Source: Sparassis latifolia (Eukaryota; Basidiomycota; Agaricomycetes; Polyporales; Sparassidaceae). Taken from it: a stretch of 64,000 bases of DNA. This document shows, piece after piece, positions 46,897 through 58,443 of the stretch. The stretch lies in NCBI GenBank assembly GCA_018466975.1, contig CM031554.1, positions 1,116,001 through 1,180,000 of the forward strand. Direction: 5' to 3'. Position numbers and translations under genes: made by a program. Numbering within the stretch: the stretch's first letter is position 1; every line of letters begins with the position of its first letter. Under the pieces are notes generated by a model. The model did no database searches, was not told where the DNA came from, and worked only from the letters and a program-made list of their open reading frames with translations.

Positions 46897-47068
46897 CTTT
46901 GCGGAGAAGACAACTGTGGAGGGAAAGTGAGACAAGATAACCAAGTTCGGCCCGTTTTTATACTCAGAGCACTGCATTATAAATTCTTTGTCGACGTTTC
47001 TGTGGTGGAATAAAGGTCTGTTCATTGTTCTTGTTCCACCATATCCATACTGATTGAGCCTTCCAGCA

Positions 47069-47356
47069 ATGGCATTGACAATTCAGAGCGAAGAACCGAC
47101 TCAGAGAGGAATGCAGCCACGCGATAGTGAAAATTTGGTACAGGATTTAGCCACTCTCTTCGAAACAGCGAGAGACAATAGAAGAACAATGCACCACCGG
47201 CCTTCCCGCCGCCTGATGATCAGCGACGAACCGTTCTTGTTCAGAACCTTAATTTCCTTGCACCGCGAGTACGCAGGAGTATTCCACCAAATTTTTTGGG
47301 ACTTTCATCGAATTGATGAACATTGCAAGCTAGCAGAAGGATTACAGTCTGAGTAA
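47069..47356 (+). CDS. Possible small hypothetical protein
   Basis: Single frame of 95 residues from an ATG in good context (AGCAATGG). It is charged and mostly helical in look (ENLVQDLATLFETARDNRR, FRTLISLHREYAGVFHQ). There is no homology I recognise, no intron and no TATA element. It lies between the start codons of two divergent genes, so it could be chance. Confidence 0.3.
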   Translation: MALTIQSEEPTQRGMQPRDSENLVQDLATLFETARDNRRTMHHRPSRRLMISDEPFLFRTLISLHREYAGVFHQIFWDFHRIDEHCKLAEGLQSE

Positions 47357-47509
47357 TGAGGGCACGGCGGTTGGCGTCAACTTCACTTCCGCCTGCCACG
47401 TGCTCGTAGAAGAATCCTGGGCCGGTTTGGCGCGGTCCGTACAGCACTGCGACGTTTACTCACTGCCAGGCTTCCAACCTCGCGTTCTCTCCGTATCTAG
47501 TCTGTGAAC

Positions 47510-48239
47510 ATGGCGTTCGACCTAGGTACTCCGGTAAACACTGCTCTACTCATATATATTCTCTACTTGCTGCAGCGGATTGTTTTTCCCTCTAATTCGA
47601 TCTCCAAAACCATCTCAACCGAGTTTAAGAACGGCTACTCATGGATGCCCAAGTCGCACCCTCCCACGTTGCTCTACCAGACTTACACTCCGAAGACACT
47701 CTCACCGTTCAATGGTGAGGACGGGAAGCGCATACTTTTGGCAATCGACGGAGTGGTGTATGACGTGACGGCTGGGAGGAATTTCTATGGACCCAGTATG
47801 GTGCTGCTTTGATGGTGTCTTGTCCGGGAAGTTCACCATATCATTGCATTAGACGGGATGTACGCGAATTTTTCAGGTCGAGACGCGTCTCGCGGGATGG
47901 CTAAACAATCGTTCGAACTCGGTGTGTGTTGGCGATATGTTATGACCTAGTTAGTTATCACTCACGAGAACGTCGTCGATGTGCAGACATGCTGACCCCA
48001 ATCGATCAACCGCTCGACAAACTAGACGATCTTACTGCCGCTGAGATGTAAGTGAATGTTCATTGACTTTGCATATATCATACTGATTTATAAGCGTAGT
48101 GACAACATGAAAGGTATGGACCCCCCTACCCTTGGAGGTGCCGAAGATGTGTCTCACTACGATCCTTACAGGATGGATGGAACATTTCTCTACGAAGTAT
48201 ATTGTTTGCGGGAAGCTAGTGGAGAATGCCGCGGTTTGA
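47510..48239 (+). CDS. DAP1: Cytochrome b5-like haem protein of the MAPR/Dap1 family
   Basis: Dap1 binds haem and supports the sterol P450 Erg11 at the ER. Five exons (47510-47795, 47853-47921, 47987-48047, 48100-48113, 48172-48239) join in phase to 165 residues, the usual size; exon 4 is only 14 nt. A membrane anchor ([18 protein letters not shown]) is followed by the domain: [78 protein letters not shown] and the end [20 protein letters not shown]. The conserved tyrosines expected for haem binding are present ([24 protein letters not shown]). Tail-to-tail with the RhoGEF gene. Confidence 0.93.
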
Positions 48240-48747
48240 GAATGCATTCGTACAGTACCTCGATGTAAGTCACCATATAATGTCTAACTTTAAGCCTTAA
48301 GTGAAGGGCTGACAGACGGTTCGTTCAGAAATCCCATGTGTTGCTGTGAAATTGCTATGCTGTTATGTTGTTTTTGTTTCCCTTTCTCAACTGATCCTAT
48401 CATGTGGAACAATACTGTGAGAAGAGACGGCCCTTGTATAGCTCGGCCATTATCGTTGAAGAGTCTTTGTGACACTGAAGCCCAAATCCAAAGCAAAGGT
48501 GGGATGTCATATATATCCACGACTTGCTCTACTTCACGTTCGATGCCTAATTGATGACGGACCTTGCTTCTGAATTTTCAGAACTTATCATTCCGATAGT
48601 AGGGCTACAACAATATACTAGGTACAACACAGGTTACGCTATTTTGTGCAATACATCAGCTGGCTACATAACGTGAACAGAGACAACCATTAGCTATAGA
48701 TTAGCGTACATAGATCTTACGATGGCAGAATCCACCGCCGTCGTCAA
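48240..48747. other. Convergent intergenic region, 0.5 kb
   Basis: Contains the 3' untranslated parts of DAP1 and the RhoGEF; no feature recognised. Confidence 0.4.
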
Positions 48748-51700
48748 TCAAGCCAGAGAATACTTGCCTCGTGCGTCTGGAGGCCGAATAATGTTCTGGT
48801 CTTGCCTCTGCATCTCTCGGAGGACTTGCTGAAAGCGAAGCGACCACCATCCTCGTTCCTCTCTTTCCTGTTGCGTCGGCTCGTTTTTGTACGCAGCTGC
48901 ATGTTCCAATTGCATAGACGGACTTTTGGGCATCGGAAGACCGGATGACATGATGGCCATCACGGACTGCCGGGTGTCGAGTTCGAGGTCGACGTTCGTG
49001 CCATGGGTAGTTCCCGAGAGTGGAGGGAAGGAAATCGAGTGAATTGTTGACCTGCAAGTACCGTCCAGGGCTTTTAGCCACAGCCCCTCCGAGTCTTCCG
49101 TGGACGGTGGAATTATGAGACGCATCTCGACTGGCTGGTTAGAATGAGGGATGCCACCGCTGTTGATCTGATCGATGCTCATGGGGAAAAGGTCAAGGAT
49201 CACAACGCGGCCATGTCCTGTAGACCAGTCAGATTCGTGTAGTATCAGACTCTGAGTGAGACCTCACCACCATCTTCATGCTCCATAGTGATAGATACTA
49301 CCCTCGCTATTCCTGTATCATCGAGTAAGCGCCATTTGTTCTCGGCACGATCAGATGGGGTGCGAACACTCTGGGCCGTTGCATGTGTAGCTAGAAGGAG
49401 GAGATCTGCGAAGACAAATGCTTGTACTGGTAAGACGTTAGGCAACTTATCCTGCCGCTCTTTGCGTCTTTGTCCAGATGGAATCTCGCCACCGACAGGC
49501 GACCTCAGCGCATGCAGTGTGCGATGTGAGTCACCTGGAACAGAGGCAATCGCAATGGACGCGTCAGACACGGTGCCATACGACCGCAGAGACGATGTGG
49601 AAGATGCAGTCGAGCCGACAGACCCTTGCCGGACGTGCCAGTTGTGAATGGCGGATACGAGTCTAGATGTCCGCTGCGATCCATCGGGCGTCTTTTCACT
49701 AGGCAATGCCGATCGGCCTGCACCGCCCTTCGATGGTAGCTTGACGGAATTAATTTCATGGTTGAGGATGTCTCTCGAGAGGACCCAATGGAGTTCGCCA
49801 TGGTGCAGTAGTCTCCGTTCCCGTCGCGCAAGAGCGGCGGGTGAACCCAGACCCTCAAGTCGAGAAGCCATGTCCTTGACGAACTCATACTCTTCTTCGC
49901 GGATTCGTACCTCGTCTAGGACGTGGATCATGGTTTTTGTCAAACACAGAAGAGACAGCGTACAGAAATGGTCTGGATGTCGCCGCGGTGTGAGCTCTAA
50001 GAGTCGCTGGCGATGCCAATAAGATTAATAGACACACAGGACCAAAGCTATGGCGGACATTACCTGGAAGGTTTCAGGGTAGACCAGCACCCTGTTGATG
50101 GGCCTTTTCAGAAGGTGTTCCAACGTTGTGCCTTCATGTGCGCCTTCCCGCTCCCACATCTGGACGTACTCGCCAAAGACGTTCCCACTGTCGCGCACAC
50201 AATCCGCCACCATCTCCCTCACTTCATCCACCCGCATTAAGTACGGCTGGTATACCTCCAAGCCCGACATATGTTTCCGCAGAGGTTCTGCTACCCGCTC
50301 TACGATTGCGCCAGATGCCCACAGGTTGGTAGCATTCCTGAGTGCGCGGGAAATGCCGGAGTGAAAGTTGACGATATCTTCTAGCCAGTCGAATAGCTTC
50401 GCGACCTTCTCGGGAACACCATCCAGCCAGGCCCGACTGTCGCGACGTCGCAGAGGCAAAATAAATGAAGGAATGACGGTGCGCATGTGTTTGACGAAGT
50501 CTTGTTCCGTCGTAAACAATTCATAAACGAGCTGCTGCCGTCGCATTTCGGTCGGCCCGTAGTATGCGGCCAGACTATCGTAAGTGGATGGTTGAAGCAT
50601 TGACCGCCATGATGTTGCAGCTGGTGCGGGAAGACTAGCTTGATCCTCTGAAGGCCCCTCTTCGTAGATAGACGGTACACTTGAGGTTACAGTAATCGAG
50701 ATTGAGTCGACCGAGTTTGACCGTACACGGTCGCCACCAGAACGCAAGTCTGTCCGAGAATGTAGGGTCTCCCGCACTGGCGCCTGTGGGGTAGTCATCA
50801 TATCACCATGATAGTTGCTGCGGCCATTGTCGTGAACCGTCAATCTCTCGAATAACGCTTCGGCCCCTCTGCTTAGCTCGTCCTCCCGATACCGTACCTT
50901 CCAACCGTCATCTCCGCTTGACGTGGACGCACGACCATTTGTCACAATACCACCTTGGAGCGTTTGAACTTCTCGTTCCGAAGGCGAGCCTTGTGACGAG
51001 GAGTTAGCGCCATACGACAGGGACGCAGGTATACCAAAGGCAGCTCGCTCCCGTTCGGCCACGTCTTCCCTGTCTGTCAGCATATCTACCTCGCCGTCCT
51101 CAGCATTAACCAACCCCTCATCGCCTATCCAAGAGACATGCTCGTCTTGTCCGTGCCAGTTCACCTTGGGGTCATCTATGGGTACGAATGCGCCTTCGTG
51201 CCTGGAACGCCGGGTTGTAGAATTTTGCGAGATACTCCTTGAGCCAGTGGTATGCTGTCGTATCTCCTCAGACGGTGATGCAGATTGGGGAAGGTAGCGA
51301 GACTGCCTGGAACGTGAAGAGGGCTTACGCGGCACGACAGGAGGTGAGGAAGAGGGTGTAGCCCACTTCTGTTGAGCAGCTTGCTGCGTTCTCTGTCTCT
51401 TGACCACCGGTAGCGTCTGGACCGCTCTAACCGAGGAATCATCAGAGATAGTGATAGCCAACCCTTCCGCGTACGCATAGTCGCTCAAGCCTGAGTTACG
51501 TATCGAGTTCCTGCCGTATGAGGTATGCGTCCGATAGTCCACACGTAGGTTATCGACAATCCCCACGAGCGCTGCTTGTTTCCTCGTGAGGGCTTCGTCT
51601 CTGCTGTCGGCATATTCCTGGACAGGAGTACTGTGGAAGTCTTCAGGAGAAGCGTGAGCGTCATTGCCAGCGGCATCGTCGTCATACACGCTTGCATCTT

Positions 51701-53343
51701 CGTCTCCATACTGTTCAAGAGCGTCGCGCCTGGGACCTTGAGTAGCATCGCTATCTTCGTATACACTGGCACCATCCTCGGCTTCGGACTCAACGGCGAC
51801 ACTGCCCTGGGCTGCCTGAATCTGAGAACTAAGCTGTAGCCCGAGTCCTATGGGGGAGCGTTCGTGGACAGCGCTAGGGCGAGGATGTTGACCTTTGCCA
51901 ATGGGATGGTGAAGACGGTCGCCATCTATCACGTGCAAGGATCCCAGATTTCCAGTTGGAAATGGGTGATCGAACCGGGTTCATCGTCTTGGCTGCTTCA
52001 CCATCGCTCTCGCTTTCCGACGAGCTCGGGATGGCGTTCGTAGTCGACACAGCCACTTTAGAAGCGCGGATCGGTCCTAGTCGTCTCTCAAGATCTGAGC
52101 CGCTATCATTTGCAGAAGCAGACGAGAACGCAGGTCTAGGCAGGTTGGACGGCGGAAGAGGCGAAAGTCGGGGTGAAAATGTTGTGACATTGGTGCTTTG
52201 GGGGGTCGCAAAGCTTGGGAACTTCTTTGTATCTTGAGGTGTGTTCGGGTTAGACTTGGCTTTAGACTTTGGCACAGGTAATAGACTCTTCGAGCGGTCT
52301 TGCGGTAACGCTTCTTCTCCAGTACGGGGGCGAGAGCCAGCCTTAGAGATCGTCGACGTAGTTGGCGGCTGCTAAGAGATTGATGTATTATGTAGAGTTC
52401 ATTAAGTAAATAATCCACTTACGTCAAAATCTCTGGTTACGAATGTATTGGGCGATTTAGAGACCATGGGTTTGACTGTGCGCAATGATTTCCTGCGAGA
52501 CTGAACTATTGCACTGGAGGAGGATGTAGCAGTAGAAGATTGATTTGTACGCAAAGCCGATTTAAGAATAGGCTGAGAAGCTTCCTCGACACTGAGCGTT
52601 GCTCTTGGGGTGCCAGTGGGATTGGGTGATGATGCCGATGCTAATCTGGGCGAGACAGTACGAGAAGGATACATCGCAGCACGACCCAGAGTAGAGAATG
52701 TGCTAGTGGATGTAAAATATGGCGTTTGGGATGGGGACAGATATTTCGGCGGAACAGAAGGAGAGCGTCCAGGAGCAGGTTGTCGCGGTTTCCTCAGGAC
52801 GCCCGACGCGTTTGCCTCCTTAGACCATCCCTCTCTGTCTTCGGCATCCCTAACTACAGGTTTTGGTGGATGCGTCATTCTGTCCACAGTATCCCGGAGG
52901 GACGGTATCAGCTGCATCTCCAAAAGCGGGATGTCAGCGAACTGGCTCCTCCGTTTGTCGACATCTTCCTTGCCCTTGTCGGACTTGCTGCCCTTCGAGT
53001 TAGATCGGTGGAGAGACACAGAAGATGAGCCACTAGGGCTACGAGAGACCAGACGGCTGATGCGGTCGAACTGAGACGGCGAAGGCCTGTGTTCTTCGTA
53101 CGGCGAGTCTGCGAGATGCCCGCGAGGTGTATGACCAGCAGATGAGAGAGTCTCAGAAGTAATATCGTGCTGCCTAGAGAAGTCTGATACACGAGCTTCC
53201 AGGCCTGGATTTGGATAACTCAGTCCTGCAGCAGCAGCATAGTGCGCAGGTGGTTGAAAAGTTGGTGTGCGAGGAGAAATACCTGACCAGGCAGGGGCGG
53301 GAGAGCGCGACTTGCTCCGGGCATGAGAACGAGTGAATGGCAT
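48748..53343 (-). CDS. Rho-family guanine nucleotide exchange factor (DH and PH domains)
   Basis: Activates Rho-type GTPases that steer polarity, actin and wall synthesis. Five exons (52423-53343, 51933-52371, 50064-51892, 49268-50006, 48748-49217) join in phase to 1465 residues. The first 900 residues are Ser/Pro/Arg-rich and disordered. The DH domain spans about 900-1110: RQQLVYELFTTEQDFVKHM, then LEHLLKRPINRVLVYPETFQ and LLELTPRRHPDH. The PH domain spans about 1130-1400, with VQAFVFADLLLLATHA and the end of its core at SEGLWLKALDGT. The intron at 51893-51932 is only 40 bp but is the one that links the two long frames. The ATG at 53343 is the first that opens the basic N-terminus (MPFTRSHARSKSRSPAP). 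Which GTPase it serves is not predictable. Confidence 0.88.
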
Positions 53344-53601
53344 CGAAAAGAGTGGATAAAAAGAAGCGTTTTTCTTTGAATAAAGCACACACGGAAAACC
53401 TGCGGTGGATGAACATGTGTGACAAATCCAAATATTGTCACGCCGCGTTCAACGACACTTGCCTAATTCGGACTGAGAGAAACTAAGTACTTATCGAAAA
53501 AAGAAAAATACTTTGTCGAGGCAGGCCGTTACATTGCGGAGCAAACTGAATCCATCACATCTGCTCTGCAAGTAACCCAGACAAGTAAACTCTGTCAATC
53601 C
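53344..53601. other. Promoter region of the RhoGEF, interrupted by the retrotransposon
   Basis: Only 258 bp separate the RhoGEF start codon from the nearest end of the copia element. The element may therefore sit inside the upstream regulatory region. No specific site recognised. Confidence 0.4.
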
Positions 53602-53840
53602 TGTTAGAAATCGCGCCTTAGTTCCCAAATAGGAAGGTAGTGATGGCGGGTCAAGATGCGTCGGGGCGCGTGATTCCGCGTCCTAAAATAGATTTCTGTA
53701 TATATACAGTTCTAGACGCTCCACTTTATATAAGCAAATTTCCTTCTTTGTCTTCCTTTGTAATCATGCCCTCGGCTTGTCTGCCCTTGGGCGCTCCCCA
53801 ATTTCTGGAGCTCCAGAAATTTGGGCGCTGCTTTCTAACA
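53602..53840 (-). repeat. 3' LTR of the copia element
   Basis: On the coding strand it begins TGTTAG directly after the polypurine tract and ends CTAACA, a perfect 6-bp terminal inverted repeat. The U3 part carries a 22-bp palindrome around 53800 (AATTTCTGGAG and its complement) flanked by GGGCGC/GCGCCC. The promoter-like TATATAAG lies near 53725-53735 on the plus strand. Confidence 0.85.
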
Positions 53841-56800
53841 CTCCCCCTCAAGCCGATGGGCATTCCGAGCTTCTTTGTGAGCTTCTCGTGCCTCGGCTTA
53901 GGGAGTGACTTTGTTAGGATATCCGCTATCATGTCCTCCGTGGGACAGTAGTGGATATCAATATATTTATCCCTCAATTTTTCGCGCACATAATGATGCT
54001 TTACATCAAAATGTTTTGATTTCACGTGGAATTGGGGATCACGTGCAATTGAGATCGCCGCTGTATTATCCTCGAATAAAATTGTAGGATCTTGTTGCTC
54101 GAAACCTATTTCTTTGAATAGTGTTCGGAGCCACACGGCTTCTTTTGCCGCTTCGGCAGATGCCATGTATTCGGCTTCCATGGTGGATGACACGACCGTG
54201 GTTTGCTTCTTTGAGCTCCACGTGATCGTGCCATTTCCTAATTTAAATAAATATCCCGAGATTGATTTGCGATCTCGGATATCGTTCGCATAGTCTGCAT
54301 CTGAGTAGCCCACAAATATGGATTGATCTTCGGGCTTGACATCTGCAATTGGCCCGTAGATTATTCCAAGTTCTCGCGTTCCGGATAGATAGCGGAGGAC
54401 ACGTTTAGCAGCAGTCCATTCCGGGATTGGCAGTAAATGAGCTAAGCCGTTGCACGGCGTGAGCAATGTCTGGTCTCATGGCAATTGCCGCATACATCAG
54501 TGATCTGACGAGCGATGCATATCTGTTGTCTCGGTTGCATTCGTCATCAGTTTCGGGTTCTTCTTTTTCAAGCACTGTATTTGGATCAAGAGGCATCCCG
54601 ACCGTGTTGGCATTCGTAAGCCCATTCTTGTGTAGGATAGACTCAATATATTTTGTCTGAGAGATTTTGATTGTCCGCTTTGAACGGTCTCTCTCAATTT
54701 CTATCCCCACAATTTTTCGGGGTTCGCCAAGGTCGGTAACTTCGAACATATTTCGGAGTTCCCTCTTCAATTGGTCCATCAGTACACAATCATTGGTGAA
54801 TATTAATAGGTCATCTACCCAAACGGTGACAATTTCTATCTTATCACCTTTGATCCGAATGTATGCACATGGATCCGAGAATAGGCGATTGAATCCCACG
54901 TCTAGTAACTTGCGGTTCAGCACGATATTCCATTCTCGGCCAGACTGCTTTAGCCCGTAGAGGGTTTTCTTTAATTTACATATGCGGTATGTTCCATCGC
55001 TGTATCCTTCGGGTTGCCGCATATACACTTCTTCTTTGAGAGTTCCATTAAGATAGGCACCTTTCATGTCCATCTGTCCGATCTCCCAATTTAAGATTGC
55101 GGCTAGCCCGAGGATAGCTCGAATGGTTTCGAGGTGGACTACAGGCGCGAACGTCTCGGTATAGTCCATGCCTGGGATTTGAGAATATCCCTTCGCAACC
55201 AGGCGGGCTTTGTATTTGATTATTTCACCCTCTTTGTTTGTTTTCTTGACTAGAACCCATTTATTTCCTACGGGTTTTCGATCTTCGGGAGGTTCCACTA
55301 ACTCCCAAGTCTCCATACCCTGTAGTTGATTGAGTTCCGTCTGGACTGCCTGTTCCCATTTGGGCCACTCAAGTGATCTTTTGGCATCACTGAGCGTCTT
55401 TGGCTCGTCTGCATCCGCATTTCCGTGGGTGCTCATCGCAATATAGACTAATTCGGCATTTGATTTATCTGAATCATTATCCAGATCTTCGTCTGCCTCT
55501 GGGTCGTGCATTAGACGGTAATCATGCTGAACTGTCTTTCTTCTGGTTCGTTTGGGCTGGCTTGGTGCGTCCGTCCTGCTTTCCTCACGTTGATCAGAAT
55601 CATCATCCTGTCTGCGCTTTCGTGGATTTTTGGCAGGTGACTGTGGTGCAGAAGTTCCTAACTCCCCCTTGCGCTGCACGTCTGTGGTCGTTGTGAGGTT
55701 TGGGACTTCGGGTCTCCTTTCTGCATGCGGCACATCTGACACATTGCTAGGTAAAGTACCCGGAAATATATTTTGCTCCCTCTCACGCTGTGCTGTGAGG
55801 ATAGGTACGTCGGATCCTATTTGCTCTTGTGGCACGTGAGGCGCGTTGCCGGGCAAATGGTCCGGGGAATTTGAAGAAAATTGGAAATTACGCGAGATTT
55901 TAATCTGGCACGTGTGCACATCATAATATTTGATGGCTTTGGGTCCGTCCATGTATCCAACAAAAATATACTTGTTGGCACGGAGCGCTAGCTTTGATAG
56001 TGTTGCGTCTTCCATGAGGACCCATACGGGGGAACCGAATTCTTGTAGGTACGAGATATTTGGTTTCATCCCATTCCATTTTTCTTCGGGAGTTGCCCCA
56101 TTTAACGCCTGGGTAGGCGATCTATTTTTAATATAGACTGCGTGAGCAATCGCTTCAGCCCAAAGATAACGAGGTAGATCTCTCGCATAGATCATCGCGC
56201 GCACTAGTCCAAGCAGTGTGTGATTCAATCTCTCAGAGACTCCGTTCTGAGATGGTGAGTACGGCGCAGTCGGACCCATCTCGATCCCTTTCATTTGACA
56301 CCAGTTAATTAATTCGGTGTTCATATATTCTCGACCGTTGTCGAGCCTGAGTCGCAAGGGTTTATTTCCAAACTTGCGCTCGATATAGGTAATATAATTC
56401 TTTACCTTTTCAGTTACTTCATCTTTATGCCTCATAAATAGTACTGTACTTCGATGACTGTAATTGTCGGTAAATGTAATAAAATATTTCCACCCTTATA
56501 GAGCGGCTGTCTGCACAGGTCCCCACACATCCGTGTGTGTTAATTCTCCAGGTACCTTGCTGCATTCGTCTGTCTCTTTGGGAAATGGCTTCCGCGTCGC
56601 CTTTGCTTGGATGCACGCCTCGCAATTAATTTCATCTGGGCTTGGCGAGATCTCTAGGCCATCAACAAGTCCTTCGCGATATAATCGCATAAGCACTGGT
56701 TTCCCGATATGGCCATAGATCTTGTGCCACTCTTCCCAGGTATGCGGGCCGTATTCCTTAGCAGTATAGGTTCGTGCAGGTTGCGGAACTATTGGACGCA

Positions 56801-58166
56801 ATTTCAATGAATATAGTCATCCATTTTTCTTGCCTATAGCAAGAGTGTGTTTATTTTTATCTATTAGTATTGCGCGACTATTACCCATAAGTACTCTTCC
56901 TCCCGCGTCGTCCAAACGCATGATGGAGAGGAGGCTATTGGGTGCTGTCGGCGCATACAGTACACCGTGAAGACGGAATTTCACTTTCCGGTCTCCTACT
57001 TCACTTTCGACATGGACCGTACCGCGGCCCAATGCCTGCGTTGGTTGCAGTCCGATGCCCGTGATCGCGTGATCTTTGAGCACCTGATAGGTCACGAAGA
57101 CTTCACGACAATTTGTAATGTGCGAAGTTGTCCTGGAGTCAGCAAACCACTCATAGAAAGAAGCGATTTCGCCATCAGATCCGAGAGATACAGTGTCGCT
57201 ATCATTATCGTAGGCTATTTTTGCCTCATCCTCTTTCGATTCGACCTCGCGCGCTTTGTAAGCACGTTCCGTCTTTTGCCGTTTCATCAGCGGGCCCTGT
57301 CCGGCTTTGCTGCCGCCTTTAGCCCAACAATCCATGGCCTTATGCCCAAATTTTCCGCAATTCATACATTTGACCTTGTCGCGGTGCCGACACTCATTAC
57401 CAAGATGTCCCGGCTTTCCGCAGATCGAACATTTTTTGTATTCCCCAAAGGGGCGCTTCTTTCCTTTGGCAACCATGGCTTGGTCCGAGGATTGACCGCG
57501 CTCGCCACGCTCGTGCCTTCGCCTATTTTCATCAAGAATGATGACAATCAATTCTTGTGATGTAAGCTGAGGGCGCACATTGTCAGCACCTTCGGCGCCA
57601 ACATTGCTGCCCACAGCGCCAAAGTAAGAGCTGAGGAAAGAGTCCCAGCTCTTCGGTAATGAGGTAGCCAGAATGAGCCAGAAATCCTCGTCAGAAACAA
57701 CCTTCCCCATTAGGTGGAGTTGTTCCTGAATCTGTCGTAGCTGTGTAATGTGACTGGAGATATTATCTTCTTCCTTGGCTTGCATCCGGTAAAAACGCCG
57801 GCACAGCGCGAGAATTCCATGCTGTCCACGCTGTTCCTTGACTGTGCGAAGCTGCTCCCACATGGCCCGTGCCGTCTCGGCTCCAGCGATGTGCACCATC
57901 TGGGAATCTCCCAGTGATAGCACAATTACGTTCTGGGCCTTGAGGTCCTTCTCTCCCCAGGCGCTAATCTCTGCCTCTCTCACTGCCCTATTGGCCGGGT
58001 CATTACTCGGCTGCGGCTTCGGTGTCTTTCCGGTCACATACTCCTGGAGACCCTTATCATTAAGGATGGCCTCGACGCGGCGCTTCCACGGGAGCCAATT
58101 GTCTTCCTTCAGGAGCGGGATCCGGTAAGCATTGCTATTGCTCATATTATCAGCACTGGTCGACAT
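53726..58166 (-). pseudogene. copia gag-pol polyprotein, disrupted
   Basis: Frames 58166-56820, 56816-56499, 56495-54436 and about 54435-53726 are parts of one polyprotein. Gag has two CCHC knuckles (CSICGKPGHLGNEC, CMNCGKFGHKAMDC). The protease motif reads WFADSRTTSHIT, where D-S/T-G is required, so the Gly is replaced (codon 57132-57134, AGG). A GAG-pre-integrase HHCC region and an integrase core with RLDNGREYMN and QNGVSERLN follow. Reverse transcriptase shows VWVDDLLIF, and RNase H FEDNTAAISIA. Lesions: TGA at 56817-56819, TAA at 56496-56498, and a frameshift near 54436 (PGMDCC then stop, while WTAAKRVLRYLSG continues in another frame). The copy cannot make a full polyprotein. Confidence 0.9.
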
Positions 58167-58249
58167 TATTTGTTCTCGTACTAGTAAGGGGGTAACAATT
58201 TTTGTAGCCACAATAGGGGCTGTTGTTATCCAAGTATTTATTGGCTAGA

Positions 58250-58265
58250 GCCGGGGCTCATAACC
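58250..58265 (-). other. Primer binding site, complementary to the anticodon arm of initiator tRNA-Met
   Basis: Directly inside the 5' LTR the plus strand reads GCCGGGGCTCATAACC. This resembles the D-stem-to-anticodon-loop part of fungal initiator tRNA-Met (GCAGGGCTCATAACC in yeast, from general knowledge), not a tRNA 3' end. Priming by a half tRNA cut in the anticodon loop is known for the copia group. Confidence 0.7.
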
Positions 58266-58443
58266 TGTTAGAAATCGCGCCTTAGTTCCCAAATAGGAAG
58301 GTAGTGATGGCGGGTCAAGATGCGTCGGGGCGCGTGATTCCGCGTCCTAAAATAGATTTCTGTATATATACAGTTCTAGACGCTCCACTTTATATAAGCA
58401 AATTTCCTTCTTTTTCTTTCTTTGTAATCATGCCCTCGGCTTG
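58266..58443 (-). repeat. 5' LTR of the copia element, truncated
   Basis: Matches positions 53602-53779 of the other LTR with two differences (in the CTTTGTCTTCCTTTG / CTTTTTCTTTCTTTG segment). After GGCTTG at 58443 the match stops abruptly, and the outer 61 bp of U3, with the palindrome and the terminal TGTTAG, are absent. Confidence 0.88.

Larger units (their letters stand above)
53602..58443 (-). mobile_element. Ty1/copia LTR retrotransposon, degenerate and 5'-truncated
   Basis: Element on the minus strand. It has a full 3' LTR (53602-53840), a polypurine tract (CTTGAGGGGGAG on the coding strand, 53841-53852), a gag-pol frame in the order gag, protease, integrase, reverse transcriptase, RNase H, a primer binding site next to the 5' LTR, and a shortened 5' LTR (58266-58443). 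The 178 bp shared by the LTRs differ at two positions by eye, pointing to recent insertion. The element has lost the outer 61 bp of its 5' LTR, and I see no target-site duplication. Confidence 0.92.

Noticed and set aside
6769..48239. Sterol gene cluster (ERG1 and DAP1 in one window)
   Set aside because: They are about 39 kb apart with a dozen unrelated genes between, so proximity is not meaningful.
58235..58270. tRNA-Met gene suggested by GGGGCTCATAACC
   Set aside because: Only the anticodon arm is present, with no acceptor, T-arm or terminator, and it abuts an LTR. It is a primer binding site.
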